Source: Prinia subflava (lineage: Eukaryota; Chordata; Aves; Passeriformes; Cisticolidae). From it: 64,000 nt of DNA. The translations under genes were made by a program, and so were the position numbers. The notes under the pieces are model-generated. The model searched no databases. It was not told the DNA's origin and saw nothing but the letters and a program-made list of their open reading frames with translations. Each line of letters starts with the position of its first letter. Position 1 is the first letter of the stretch. This document shows, piece by piece, positions 1 through 12,412 of the stretch. The stretch lies in assembly GCF_021018805.1 (NCBI RefSeq), contig NC_086247.1, forward strand, positions 141,542,102 to 141,606,101, read 5' to 3'.

Positions 1-3000
1 GCCCTTCCCTACAACTTATTTGATTTTAAACTATTGCTAAAAATCTAAAGAGAGCCCCCTTTTGGTTTAAACCCCTCTCAGGCGTATATTGTGTTTCTGT
101 CATAGGAGTGATTCTGAGAGGGACTAATTAAAAGTCCAATGAATGTGTGAGGGTTAAACTCACAGGCTCTGCTCATTAACAGTCGCTCACCTAAGAATAT
201 TTTGAGACCTCTTTTCTGTGATGGGAAAAGGAGGAATAAGACTAGACAACACTTAAGAGCTCACATTTTATTGCACAAACACACATTTCTGTTGCATTAC
301 TAGGCCTGCAGTGATGACAATGTCTAATTTAACAAGAATATTCCTCCCTTACCTCTGTGTTTCTTTTGGGTAAATAACAAAAGAAAACAAAAAATCACTA
401 ATGAACACCCCTTCCCCCAAGAAATAAGGAAAATCAGAACCATTTTGTTAATTGTCTTTTTCCTGCTGTTTCCATGGTAATACTGGCTACTAGACTTCAC
501 TGCAGAGTGACAGTCCAACAATTCACACACTACACCCTTTCAGGCACAATGAATGGCTGTGAAAGAGGCAGAACAGGCACTATTCAGGAAACATGTGATA
601 TCTACTCAATGCACTACCTTTCATCCACATTTTCCAAATTGCAGCTAATTTAATTCCAAACAAATGGCTAAGGGGTACAAATGAGGATTAAAAGGAAAAG
701 AACATCTTGAGCTCTAATGGGGACGGTTTGTGTGAAGAACAATATAGCACTTTCTTCTGATGCCAAGGCTGCCGAATTGAAAGATGCACTTTCCCTCTTC
801 TTCTGAGGCCTTAATTATACTCTACATCAATAGTGAAATAAACATACCAGATTTTTTTTTTTTTTTAACAATTTAGGTAGATTTTGTCTTTCCCTGCAGA
901 AACATTTTTGTTACGTGGAAATGTAATTTTGATTTTCTGCAAATGAAGAAGAAAACCTGTATTTTTCCAAGAAAGGCAGCTTTCTTGACTAGGCCTCTCA
1001 TTCGATCTGTCTCTGAAGTTATTGTTTTAGGTCTCATAGAAAAAGCCAAGACAAATACTTTCAGATCACCTTAAGAAACAACAACGGACCTTTTGAGAAT
1101 GTTAGTGCCCGGAAGGAAATTATTATTCACATTAGATTTAATGACAGTGAGAGTTTTTTTTTCATGTGATTCTTTTTATTTTAACATGTAAAGTGTATTA
1201 TTTTTGCTTAAAATAGATCAATGAAAATGTTGATTTTTGCCATATTCAGTTAAGCATGAGGCAAGATGCTTAAAAAACTTCCATATTTGGTAACTTGTAG
1301 TATGACATCATAAACACTGACAATGTGTCAGACCCACTAATGACTGCACTGAACCACATGCAGTTTATATTGAGAATGCAGATGTTATAGAGGGAAATAC
1401 AGCAGATTAGCAAAATAGCTTTGAAGATTAACTGTGTTTCACTCATTTCCCCCCTTTTCTATTTTAAATCTTGAAAATTATTTAAACCAACAACCTGTGC
1501 AAAATACTTCCTACTCAGAAGAAATAAATATTCTTCATTGCTTTATTTTTGTCGAATGGATGTATTCAAAATGACCCTTCAGATGTAATTGCAATCCATA
1601 TTAGTTTTTAACATACTTATTTATTCTTCAGTTAAAAATACTTCAGCTTTCATGAATTTCTTACACAGAAGCACTATACATGTCAATTTTTTATCTGTAA
1701 GAAGCAGCATTTTATACTGTATTGCAAATAAACAAAAGGACAAAAAAACCTTGTGAACACTTTTCAAGTTCTCCTGATAAGTGCGTCTTGACTTGCAAAT
1801 GTTTTCTATTATTAGGTTCAAGTGAACATACCGTATTGACAAATAACATTTCCAAATCAACATTTCTCGCTTAGGCCTCAACCAGAGGTGTTCTGTGATG
1901 TACCTAATATGACAATGATCTGTCCTAATTTAAGAATATGAAGAAAAGCTGAAGGCTTTTAATAACTAATTTTGACTACAAAGTAGTGTTTTAAAATCTA
2001 GCTACCAAATGCATAATTTTTCTTGTGGAAAGATAAGACTTTAACAGCAGTGTAACATTTAAAAAATCTTTTGAAATCAGTTCTTGGTAATTTGTGATAA
2101 ACACTCAAGGTATTACTTAATTTTATTTGAAGTAATATGAAGAGACAGAATATTACTATAAAATTCACTTAGTTATGGGCAATGAAGTTGCATGAGCAAA
2201 CCAAACAAACCTTTTCAGAGATGTAAATATTAAAAAAAAAGTGTTAAGTCCTACAGATCGACATTGACACTAACGAGGTAGATTGAAAGGTGGTTACCTT
2301 TCAAAATAAATCAATGAATGGTATATCAAAATATCTTGGGTACTGGTTTTAACACAGAATGAAAGTTCTTCAATAGTATAATTATGCTTTGCTTTGCAGA
2401 TCCAAAGACTCTTTGTCTTTTAAGGGGTGATAACATAGTAAGATACTTACCATCGTTTATGAAACTTTACATTCCCATGAAGAGATACTACATCTCTGAT
2501 TTACAGTCTGCACTGGTTTTTGGTTTATTATTATTCAGTGTTCAAAATACCAGAGGGTAAGAAGAATAATTATAGATTTCTATACTTATCTTAGCACAGT
2601 AAGAGCAAATTTTGGATTGAAAAAGTACTGGAATGGTAGTACACTCCTGTGCAATTATATGTTGTTTTGTACACCAGAAAACAACCTTGGAATGCCTTTT
2701 GAGATCATTTTAGAGCATGTAATACAGATTTTAGTGTATGTATATCTGAAAGGGGATGGAGATAAACATGCACATAAGAGATAACCAAGTCTGAGCCTGA
2801 AGGCTTCACTTCCTTACCCATGTCTGGACAGATTCTTTTCTATGGGTTTGAAAATATATACATTCTTATGGAATACATTCCAATGGAAGGCTGATGCTGA
2901 CGTAGTTAGACCTGGAAACAGATGACTCTAGATTTCTCCTGGTATACATTATCCAAGTCATCAGAGCCTAGCACTTCCTCGTGGCTTCTCTTCCTCATCC

Positions 3001-3340
3001 ACAAACTTCTGGTGCCCACTGGATGGCACCCAGGACTCTGCTTAGATGTCATCTCTGTGCAATCCTTTGGAAGGAGAATACTAAAGACATTTCATTCAGT
3101 TTCAATTCCTTTACAAACAAAAATCCAAATCTTCAAAGCAAAATTAAGACTAAATATTTCAGTCTCATTCACTGCCACCACCAAAACTCCATTCACAATG
3201 AAACACAAAAGATTCATCCTCTTTCTCCTCAGAACTTGGTTCAGTCTTACCCACAGTTAGCTAAATCGCCAAAGTTTAAGGGCTTTCAGAGAAAGACTGG
3301 CTGAGTTTGTAGTGGAACATGAAAGAAGTAAACACTATCA
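1..3340. other. Unique AT-rich non-coding sequence
   Basis: No gene, repeat family or RNA gene is recognised here. A T-run lies at about 852-866. A small perfect 9-bp inverted repeat (TTGAAAGGT / ACCTTTCAA, 4-nt loop) lies at 2283-2304. The longest open frame, plus 2922-3260, has no start context, domain or composition that would mark it as a gene. An isolated good minus-strand donor (GATG then GTAAGTATC) sits near 2447-2455 without a convincing matching acceptor. Confidence 0.6.
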
Positions 3341-3501
3341 GGCTCTTGATTTTTAGGGAAAACTCCCACACCTCCCCATATGATATGTGTTGCGAGACTG
3401 GTTCGATAATATTAGAGTTTCATCATAAGTGAAGAAGTCTTCTCTTTTCCTCTTTTTGATTTCTGCTGGAAATACCTGAGAAGGAGAGAACAGAAATTCA
3501 T

Positions 3502-3549
3502 GTTTCTCTTTACCAAGCAGTATCGTATTTCTCTTTACCAAGCAGTACT
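3502..3549. repeat. Two-copy tandem duplication, about 26 bp
   Basis: The string TTTCTCTTTACCAAGCAGTA occurs twice in immediate succession, separated by a few bases, giving a short direct tandem duplication. It is nearly identical between copies, so it is probably recent. It may be replication slippage. No function is suggested. Confidence 0.75.
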
Positions 3550-3972
3550 GCAGTTAGTGTTTCTCCAGAACGGCATTTTGATTTTCATAGTAAATAATAG
3601 AGAGGGGGAAAAAAAACCCAGCAAAAGGTTAATATAATAAACTAGGTAAGCAGCAAAGCTACTAAAACAGCACTGAAAACTAAAGCAATTGTCTGGAATT
3701 ATGTTGACAAATCCTCTATGTTTTTACTAAAATTACATTAAAGTCATTGAAACACATTTACATGTCAATAAAAGAGTGAACAGACAGAGATTTTCATGCC
3801 TCTAGCAAAGTGCTGTATTCCAAATTTAGCACTGAATTCTTTAGCAGTTCAGGCTTCAGTAAGTTTTACAAGACAATTTTGTTGCCTGACCCCAGGCCTT
3901 GGTCTCTGTTTTTCATTTCCACTATGGCTTATTTATTCTTGATCGAATGACAGACATGCCACCCTCTCCAGG

Positions 3973-4318
3973 TCACAGCTCTATCAGTGCATGGATCAGC
4001 CTGCCAGGAATATCCTTAGTGCAACCAACACATCCATTGGAAAAGTAACACCGTTCCTGTGAGAAGTCCGGGGCCAGCTGCACAGCTGATGTAAATCCGT
4101 GTTGTGGAGCAATAAAGATTTGCAGCAGCTGAGATACTGACAGTACCATTCCCAGCCAAAACAACTCCAGCCATCCACTGATTCCAGGACCTCTTTCCAA
4201 ATGGATATTCCCATACAGAATAGCAGTCTCCTGTCAGGTCATTCAATGTACGATTGTTGAGTGTTTCCCATTCCTGGAGTATCTTCTCCTCTTTTACAAA
4301 ACAAGTCCTGTGACTCAT
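3973..4318 (-). other. Minus-strand stretch open in all three frames, unrecognised
   Basis: All three minus-strand frames are free of stops over 70-100 codons in this more GC-balanced stretch, for example 4016-4318 and 3973-4200. I do not recognise a family in any frame. A degraded exon or retrocopy is possible, but simultaneous openness in three frames points to a composition effect. There is no clear splice-site pair and no poly(A) tail. It is recorded as a region to search, not as a gene. Confidence 0.15.
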
Positions 4319-4320
4319 AT

Positions 4321-7215
4321 TAAAAATAAAGAGTTCTAAAATAATTTCTAAATAAAAAAAATTTTTGTAAAGATGTATTCCTTGTATGACAAGGAATAGT
4401 TTTATTTTTAATTTCTTTTTATTAGTTAAGCAACAAGAAGGACATATTGATAGAAAAAAATATGCTTTTTTCTTCTCCCTTCCAGTTTAGTTTGGGCACA
4501 CATATGTAGATTTGGGGATCTTTCACTGCCAAACCCTCTATCATTCTCACAGGGTTTTTTCTTGACTGACCTAAGCCTCATCCTGGTTTTAATGCAAAAC
4601 AGATGAAAACTTTCTACTCTGAAGGGAAAAACAAAAAAAAAAAAAAAAAGAGAAACAAGGCAGAAGATATTGTCACTAGACACATATTTGTTGCTTGTAA
4701 AGTAGTTATATAGCTCCCTGGGCCCACTTTAAAACCAAGGCCAAGATCTGACCTCAGTGTTTTCCTCTGAGCAGATGCTTAGCTATGAATTCACTTGTCA
4801 CTTAAGAAAGGAGCCCTTGATTTTTTTTGCCTTCCTCTACCCTCGTAACAATTGTTCCTTTTAAACAGTTGCATCCACATTTTCTGTATAAAGATTCTCT
4901 TCTAATGTCACTGGGAGCAATACTTCATGTAACAGATTTTATTTAAAGACTGATGCTGTCATTTTCCAATAATTTGAACCATCTTCCCCAGATTGATTAG
5001 TTTGTCTTTTTCATGGGTACTTTGTCAAATGCTTTCAGCTTTGTGATTAGGTATTTCTGTGTCTTCAGATCAGAACTCAAAGCCTGCTGTAAAATGTCAG
5101 AAGAAGGTGGAGGACTGCACAGGACCCTCTGCAGGTTGTCTGTGCTGAACAGAACCTGTGAAAATGTGTGAAAGCAGAAATTCAGGGGCCATAATGCAGC
5201 AGTCAGTTACCTAGTCAGAAACCTGGGCATGACTCCGAGTCACCACACAGCATTTGTAGACCTTACTCACCAACTTTTACCCATTACAGCCCTGTAAAGC
5301 ATTCACAGGGAAACAAGAAACTGCTCATGGTTCCTCTGGTTTCAGGTTTCCTTATAAATTCAAAAATGAAATGAAGTTCATTGTGAGTTGGTAATGTTTG
5401 CTAATCTGTTGAGAAAAATAGACTGACTTTCAATGATTTGAAAGTGTGGAAAAGGAATGGCTTTTCAAATTATACTAAATGATACATAAATTACTAGATC
5501 TGGTAATTCTAATTTTTCAGTTTGGGTTAGTCTGAAGTTTAATGCTTTGTTTAGCACACAGACATTAAATTAAACTGCCAGAAATTGCCTTAAAGAAAAT
5601 TTGTTGAATATAAATCAGTAGATGTTTCAGGAAAAAATAAAAAAGGAGACCTCAATAGGATACTAAAATGCAAATTTAAAAAAATATATTTGTAAAGAAT
5701 TTGGAATAAAATTATCCAAAGTGATGAGCAGACCTCATAAAGCAATGTAAGTATGGAATGGAAATGAAGGGATGCTACCATGAAGAGAAATAGGAAGACT
5801 CAGATGCAACTTAAATGTTGAGTACATTGAATTTAATAAAAATGGAGAGGTCTGGAATTAGCAGCAGAGACAAAACTGAGCCAAAGTGGTTGATTAGTAA
5901 TAATAAATATTTCATTTTCGTACTACAGACCCTCTCAGAAAAATTTCTATGAAAGCATGAGCATTTCTCATGCCATAGGAGAATCAACTCTTTATTTATT
6001 GCAACAGACAAAGAAACTATTTCCAGTATGAATCTACTCTTGTTGAAAAACTTTTACGTTTAAGATACAATGACACTGCTTATAAACCCTTTATCTTGGT
6101 GAAATCTTATGACTGACTGCTATAAAGACACCAGATATTATACTGGAGATCTTTTTTCTAAACATCAGTAATGATGTCAGTCTTATTTATCAAAGTAGGA
6201 GAATAGTCTTCAGAATAAGGACTTCTTCCTATGTTGGATTTTCAGGTAGGATGTTACTGTGGACAGGAGCTCTTAATCTGTGTAATTCTAATCTCTTTCC
6301 TGCATTACAGCTTGGCTTGACTTAGACTTCTAGAAAACATTGACAAAGTCACAGCAGCTGTTTCAAGGACAGAGGCTGCAGCTTCCCTGGCTGATCTACA
6401 CAGAAGGACCCCGAATAGATTCCCTGGCTCTAGAAGGAGCAACACGAGTAGAATTAATGGCATAAATGGCTCTGGTTGGGATGACATGTACCAGTCCCAT
6501 GAAACTGCTTGAAGATGCATGATTTCCATTCGGTCAAAAAAATCGTAAGGCTCCAATAACATAATGCAATCAATACGAGCAAGAGCAGTGATTTTGTAAG
6601 TTTTATTGTTGATATACTGGAAATGTTGGGATTCCTTGGCAATGAACTATATGTTTAGAGGTGGAGCAGGTTAGCATATCCAGGCTAAATATCTCTCTGA
6701 GCAAAGTGGAGCTGCTTCAGTATTTGGAGATATTTCCTAGAGAATACTGACTTGGACAATTTATCATCTTCAACTGGCTGCCTCTTACTGCTTTCATAAA
6801 CTATTAAGTAAGAGGTTTAGGTAAAATAAGCCTTGTATATGAATATATCCACAGGTTTAGTATAGTTAAGACACCTGAGGAGTAGAAAATCTGGCAAATA
6901 TTTCAGCTTTAAAAAACAAAGTAGAGTCATGTACAATTGGATTGTTGTGCTGGCCAAATGTTCAAGTGTGTGGAAAAGTTGATTTCCTTTCCACCAAGCC
7001 GTTCCATCATAATAAATCTTAGGGGTTTGTGTTTAGTTTGGTGTTTTTTCCCTTGTTTTATCCCCTCTGTGTTGTTGATTTTATACACAAAGTTTGGACG
7101 TGCATTTCCTGCAGCGTGCTGCCAGGCTAGCGTTCTGCTTCGCTATCTACAGAACACATGGAGGCCGGCAGATGCTGCCGAATAAACGGGATTTTATCAA
7201 TGTTTACTTGATAGA
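4321..7215. other. Unique AT-rich non-coding sequence
   Basis: No gene or known repeat is recognised. An A-run lies at 4633-4649. A minus-strand mini-exon-like pattern (acceptor CTTTACAG, donor TTG then GTGAGTAAG) occurs near 5268-5300 but encloses only about 21 nt and looks like chance. Two overlapping minus-strand frames around 6305-6642 are hydrophobic but not recognisable. The sequence becomes GC-richer after about 7090, leading into the CpG island. Confidence 0.55.
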
Positions 7216-7224
7216 TGCTATTTG

Positions 7225-7625
7225 TAGCTGCAAGGCCCGGCAGGGCTGTGCTGTGACCCCTGGGTGGCCGGGCCGGGGCTGGCGGTGCCGGCGGTTCCGC
7301 CGCGCTCCGTGCGCCGGGGCCGGGCCGGGCCCGGGGCCCCGTGAGGGGAACGGCGGCTCGACAGCGACCCCGCGCGGCCGCGCCGGGAGCGGCCGGGCCG
7401 AGCCCCTGTCCCGGGCCGAGCCCCTGTCCCGGGCCGAGCCCCTGCCCCGGGCCGCCCTCCGGCTGGCCTGGGGGGAAGCAGGCCTCCTGTTCAGTCGGGG
7501 ATTCAGGGAAATTTCCACAGCTCTTTTTCCCTGTGTGTTTTCATTTATGTGTTCGTTTCACTCACACACCGCCCCCGCACCCCCCGCGCCGCCCGTCCCA
7601 GCAGCGCCTTGCAGCTAAAAAGGAC
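7225..7625. promoter_or_regulatory. CpG island, possible promoter
   Basis: The densest part, about 7232-7480, is almost entirely G and C with many CpGs, in sharp contrast to the AT-rich surroundings. A second CpG-rich patch (CCGCCCCCGCACCCCCCGCG) follows at about 7568-7610. G-run clusters such as GGGGCCGGGCCGGGCCCGGGG could form quadruplexes. Vertebrate CpG islands of this kind usually mark promoters, and no transcript, TATA box or first exon can be assigned from the sequence alone. It directly precedes a GC-rich minisatellite, so it could instead be part of a repeat-driven GC-rich patch. Direction of any transcription is unknown. Confidence 0.55.
7393..7446. repeat. Three tandem copies of an 18-bp GC-rich unit
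   Basis: The unit CCGGGCCGAGCCCCTGTC repeats at 7393-7410, 7411-7428 and 7429-7446. The third copy differs by one T-to-C change, and a partial fourth copy starts at 7447. The unit lies inside the CpG island and contains two CpGs per copy. Confidence 0.9.
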
Positions 7626-7830
7626 ACCTGACCCGCTCTCCGTTTGTATTTTATTATTCCCCCCACCCCTCAAGCTGTCAGAATAAGGAAGGAAGTAAAG
7701 GGCAGCGGATCGGGTTTTCGGCACACAGCCCCGCACAGCTGGGAGGCCGAGGGGGCTGTGCCTCCCATGGGCCAGCGCAGCTGAGTCCTGGAGTGGCCAT
7801 TGCAGCAGCTGCGCTGGCCACACGGCTGGG

Positions 7831-8532
7831 AGCATCGGGGCACCCGTGGGGACACCCATGGGGACACCCATGGGACACCCATGGGGACATCCATCAGGGC
7901 ACCCGTGGGGACACCCATGGGGACACCCATGGGGACAGCCACTGGGACAGCCATGGGACAGTCATGGGACACCCATGGGACAGCCATCGGGACACCCATG
8001 GGACACCCATCGGGACACCCATGGGGACAGCCACCGGGACACCCATGGGGACATCCATCGGGATACCCATTGGGACACTCACCGGGGCACCCATCGGGAC
8101 ACCCATCAGGACACCCATGGGACAGTCATCGGGACACCCATCGGGGCACCCATAGGGACACCCATCGGGACACCCATGGGACACCCACCAGGACACCCAT
8201 TGGGGCACCCACTGAGGCACCCATCGGGACACCCATGGGACACCCATCAGGGCACCTATGGGGACACCCATCGGGACACCCATGGGACAGTCATCGGGAC
8301 ACCCATCGGGGCACCCATAGGGACACCCATCGGGACACCCACCAGGACACCCATTGGGGCACCCACTGAGGCACCCATCGGGACACCCATGGGACACCCA
8401 TCAGGGCACCTATGGGGACACCCATCGGGACACCCATGGGACACCCACCAGGACACCCATTGGGACACCTATGGGGACACCCATCGGGACACCCATGGGA
8501 CAGTCATCGGGACACCCAACAGGACACCCATC
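7831..8532. repeat. 12-bp minisatellite (GGGACACCCATS-type), about 700 bp
   Basis: The stretch is an array of imperfect 12-bp units, GGGACACCCATC or GGGACACCCATG, with recurrent variants (GGGACAGTCATC, GGGGCACCCATA, GAGGCACCCATC, ACCAGGACACCC). Many units contain the palindrome CCCATGGG. G-triplets and C-triplets recur every 12 bases, so both strands carry regularly spaced G-runs. There is higher-order duplication: the variant string CATGGGACAGTCATCGGG starts at 8116, 8281 and 8494. The first two blocks are near-identical over about 165 bp except for an 11-bp deletion. The open frames across it in several phases are repeat translations. Confidence 0.95.
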
Positions 8533-11500
8533 CTTCCCTTCCTGGCCTGCCTCCTCCAGACCTCGAGTGTGCTGTTTGCACACTGAGCAACCAAGCATTT
8601 CTGACTTCATGGGCCTCAAGTACTTCCTTTGAGAGGTGTGTTAAAGCAATCACAGAACTTGAGCTGGAATAGGGTTTAAACTTTTCTCTAGTACTTTAGT
8701 GTTGTAGAAGCTCAGGGTATTTATTACAACAGATAGAACAATTACTAAAAAGAAATGTTCACACACTCCTTGGCTTATTCTTCTGGGGACTGTGGCTGCT
8801 GATATGCTAAAAAATGGAACAGCACCAGCTGACCAGGCTGTGCTTTAGTGTATCCCTTTGCAGCATTACCAGTGTCACATTTGCTGCATGTGCATCACTG
8901 CCATCAGTTGTGTCTCTCAGAAGAAAGCTTTGTTTTCTTCATCACTTTTTTACAAGACAGCACAATAAGCCACACACTGCTCAATTCCTCAACAGGAACA
9001 AGTTGTAGAAGTTTATTGCTGCAGTAAAAATGAGCGTAAATCAGCAGACTGGTTTGATTTTACTGTTTTATACTGAAATTATCTTGAAAGCCTCTGCCTC
9101 AGTTGTTTCTGTGTTCTTGGGAAACTTGCCAAATATTATACTGACTCTCCCACTATCATTTGCATACATTAAAAAATATAGGCCAAACTCCTTCACTATG
9201 GAATAGAAACTGTGCCCACATACAGCTCAAAGCAGGCTTAAGAGCAAGGATTTGGTACATTCTTATCTTCTTTAACAGTTCCCCTAGAAGTTAATGTTCT
9301 TCTTGAAGTGAAAAAGGTTTTTTGCATAAACATCTACTGTTTGAGAAACTTGCTGTTTAAATACTGAAAGTCAGATGATGACTTTGGTCTTCCACTGAAA
9401 ATTTTACAACTATAATAGAATATTTTTCTTTTTTAAATTTCTTTGAAAAAAGGTCAAAAACCTCCTCATCTGAACATTTTCTGACTCTCTACACAGAAAT
9501 CATGGTTGCTGCCTTTCGGTGTTAAATGATACGTTGTGTATAAAATCAGTTCTAATTCATTCTAAGCCTTCTGAGTTATGTGCAAGGAAAAGACAGAAGT
9601 TTTCTGCTGGTTTAAGCAATGAGGTGCTTAGGTGATTTATTAAGCGAACTTGTATGTATTGCTGCTAACTCTTCTGGTTTTGTCATGAGTTTATAGTGTT
9701 TCTCTTAAGCAATCATTTCTTGGAACTGTGTAATTTCATGATACTCCTTGCTTCTTTAAACAAAACTCTATTATGCTTTAGACATCATGCAAGTATAAAT
9801 TGTTTGTGAATATAAAGTAAATTTATTTCTAAGGCTGAAAAAACGTAACCAAAAAGAGTAATGAAATATAATTCATATTTATTTTAACCAGTCTGTTTTC
9901 AAACCTATCTTAGGATTTTACTGGATCTTATTCCTACTTTTCAGCTGTTTCAGTATTGTAATTTTTTTTTTTATTTAGAAAAAATAAACAAGTAAAAATT
10001 ACCCACTCTCAAGTTTCTTAATTAACTCTAAATAATTTTGAATAAAATAGGATAAGTGCGTATAATTTAACTTTATTTTAAGACAAAAAAGCCCCAATGT
10101 GAACACTAACCCTTCTTGAAACGTGGACTATCACTCCCCTGTTCCCCAGCCTTAAAAAAATCCCAGTTCAGCAAGAGACAAAAATATGTAAACCACTGGC
10201 TCAAGGGAAAGAGTTGCAAAATAAAAATGTAATTCAAAACAATCATTTTTTAAAATATATGGTTGTCTTAGAAAAGATAGGATGGCTTATTCATCTTGCA
10301 CAGCTCATCAATATAAATAAGTAAATATATATCGACTTTTCATTAGGTAACTGTGTAAGAGAAGAAAAATAACGCAGTTCATTGGAAATTTATAGTACTG
10401 CATTACTGTTGAGGGTTTTTCACTGAAGGCAAGTATGATGTTAGAACTTGACTTAGACATTTGTAAGAGTGGTTTTGGTCAGACTGAGAAACTTCTCTTA
10501 CATTTTCACTCTCCCTGTAACTGAGAATGGCTACAGCTCCTTGGTGTTGGTGAACACCATTGGTCAGCTCCACAGTCAGTAGTTGTTATTATTATTTTCT
10601 CTGTGCTAGAAATACCAAGTTTTTCCATTGCCAGAGAAAAATATAAACATTTTTTTGGTAAAGAAATTTTAGACACTTTTTCCCTACTGGCAAAAAAAAG
10701 CTCTGAAACTCAGAATGATCTTTGGAAGCTAAAGCTAAACAGAGAGTAAATCTTTAATGAATTTGAAGTGCTGCTGTTATATTTGTGTGGTCACCCAAAG
10801 AATAACCTGTGAATGGTCTTATGCTAACAGATAATCTCAACCATACAAAACCAAAATATTCTTATATATTTTTGCAAAACCCCAGTATGTCACAGCACAT
10901 GACACTATAGAAACCTTTAGGTGCTGCTGCATTAAATGACTGGTTAACTACCTGGCATAAACTTTATAAAATTTCATATAGCCCTATGCTCTGATAGATA
11001 TAAGATGTCCAATTAATCCTTCATGTCAGAATTATTTAGGCTGGATTCCAAACTGTGACTTCCCAGTCAGAAAAAAAACCAAGGCAACCTCTCCATCTGA
11101 ACCAGATACGAGACTGAAAAATAAAAGCTCCGATTCTGGTTGGATGTGTTCGAGTTCTAAGACACATTTTTGGGGTTGGCAGTGACTTGGCAGGCCCAAA
11201 TGTCTGGAAAGGAGTAATTAACATATGGGGTATTCTACTTCCAGAACATAAGGCCAGAATTATTTTCCACTGAAAAAAGTATTTCTCCAAGGAGATATTT
11301 TTCAAAGCAATGCCTTCTTAGATCTCAATTCCTATACTTAGAAATGCATAAGAATAGCAGAATACCTGCCATCAGGGGAGAAACTCGACTTCTTTAGGTG
11401 TCTGTCCACCCTTAGGGATTAATGCAAACCAAAAAAAGGATTAATAATTTCCATAGCTGCCCTCCCAGTTCTGTGAGTCACAAACTTTGAAGATGTTTAT

Positions 11501-12310
11501 GTTCCCCTGCCCAGGTCACGATTAACATCCTTCTGTGTTGTGTTAATAGGTGAATTATCACACGCTGAGTAACAATCCAAAGTAATAAAATTGTATTCAT
11601 CCCTGCCCTGAATAATGAAAACAGATTTCAAATGAAGATTGCTAGCAGAATAAAGACACCAAAACCATATCCTAAAAAACTCTCTTTATTTCATTTCTTA
11701 TGGTTTTAAAACTATAGGTATTTTAGTCTTATGATGGGTCTTATGTGTAGCTCTAAATTTTACTCTAATGGTGATTTAGCCTTTAGTCATCCATTGCCAG
11801 GAAACTTAGTGTTGTAGTCTTATTGGCTGACTGACTTAAGTGGCCTTTACTGAACTGTAAGCATGACTAATTATTAGGAAAGTAGAGTGCAGAAACAGAA
11901 TTTAAGAGATTTATATTATTTGGAATACACATTTCCTGTAATAACAACAATCTTGGTTTTGCATTCATGGCCATATGAGGCAGAGAACCATTAAAAAGAA
12001 AGAAAGATAGAAAGAAAAAAGCAGTGTTTACTGGAAGACCTGAATGCTTAACAAAAATATCACTAAGGTTAGCAGTCCTGCAACTTCAGTACTTAGTCAT
12101 ATGAGGGTGTGCTAACTGAGGTGCTCCTAGCCAGAGGACATTCAAATGCTTTCTCAAGCTGCTAAGTGCAATTTTAACTAATAAGGCCGGTAATACAGAT
12201 GGGCAAACCTCAAAAGGTTCAGAGTTTGGATTCTGTTCCAGTAAGCACACATGCACATTTGACTGATTATCTCCTTTCGTGTTTGCAAAATTGGACTGGA
12301 ATCCTGACAA
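8533..12310. other. Unique AT-rich non-coding sequence
   Basis: No gene or recognised interspersed repeat. Homopolymer patches include T10-12 near 9961. A short AAAG/GATA-type purine-rich patch lies at about 11993-12020. The part at about 11510-11650 is dense in TAAT/ATTA words and could be a small regulatory element, but I cannot support that further. Confidence 0.55.
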
Positions 12311-12412
12311 AAGTGAGCTTTCTTCTCCAGGGATAATTCAGCACTTTTAGTCATGACTGCAAAGCAAGTTCTCTTCTCTGGGGTAATTCACCACTTCTAG
12401 TCGTGACTGAAA
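12311..12412. repeat. Diverged tandem duplication of about 51 bp
   Basis: Two adjacent copies, about 12311-12361 and 12362-12412, share the blocks TAATTCA, CACTT and TAGTC, and TGACTG in the same order, with an offset of 50-51 bases. Divergence is roughly one base in six, so it is older than the duplication at 3502. No known element is recognised. Confidence 0.8.

Noticed and set aside
5268..5300. Minus-strand 21-nt mini-exon (CTTTACAG acceptor, GTGAGTAAG donor)
   Set aside because: One such match is expected by chance in a window this long, and nothing around it supports a transcript. It shows how cautiously the other exon candidates should be read.
7094..7631. Overlapping open frames in the CpG island (up to 174 codons)
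   Set aside because: GC-rich sequence has few stops. Three frames are open together and none has a recognisable domain.
7793..8672. Long open frames of 90-246 codons on both strands (Gly/His/Pro/Thr/Met-rich or Cys/Pro/Gly-rich)
   Set aside because: They are translations of the 12-bp minisatellite. A 12-bp unit without stops is open in several frames at once.
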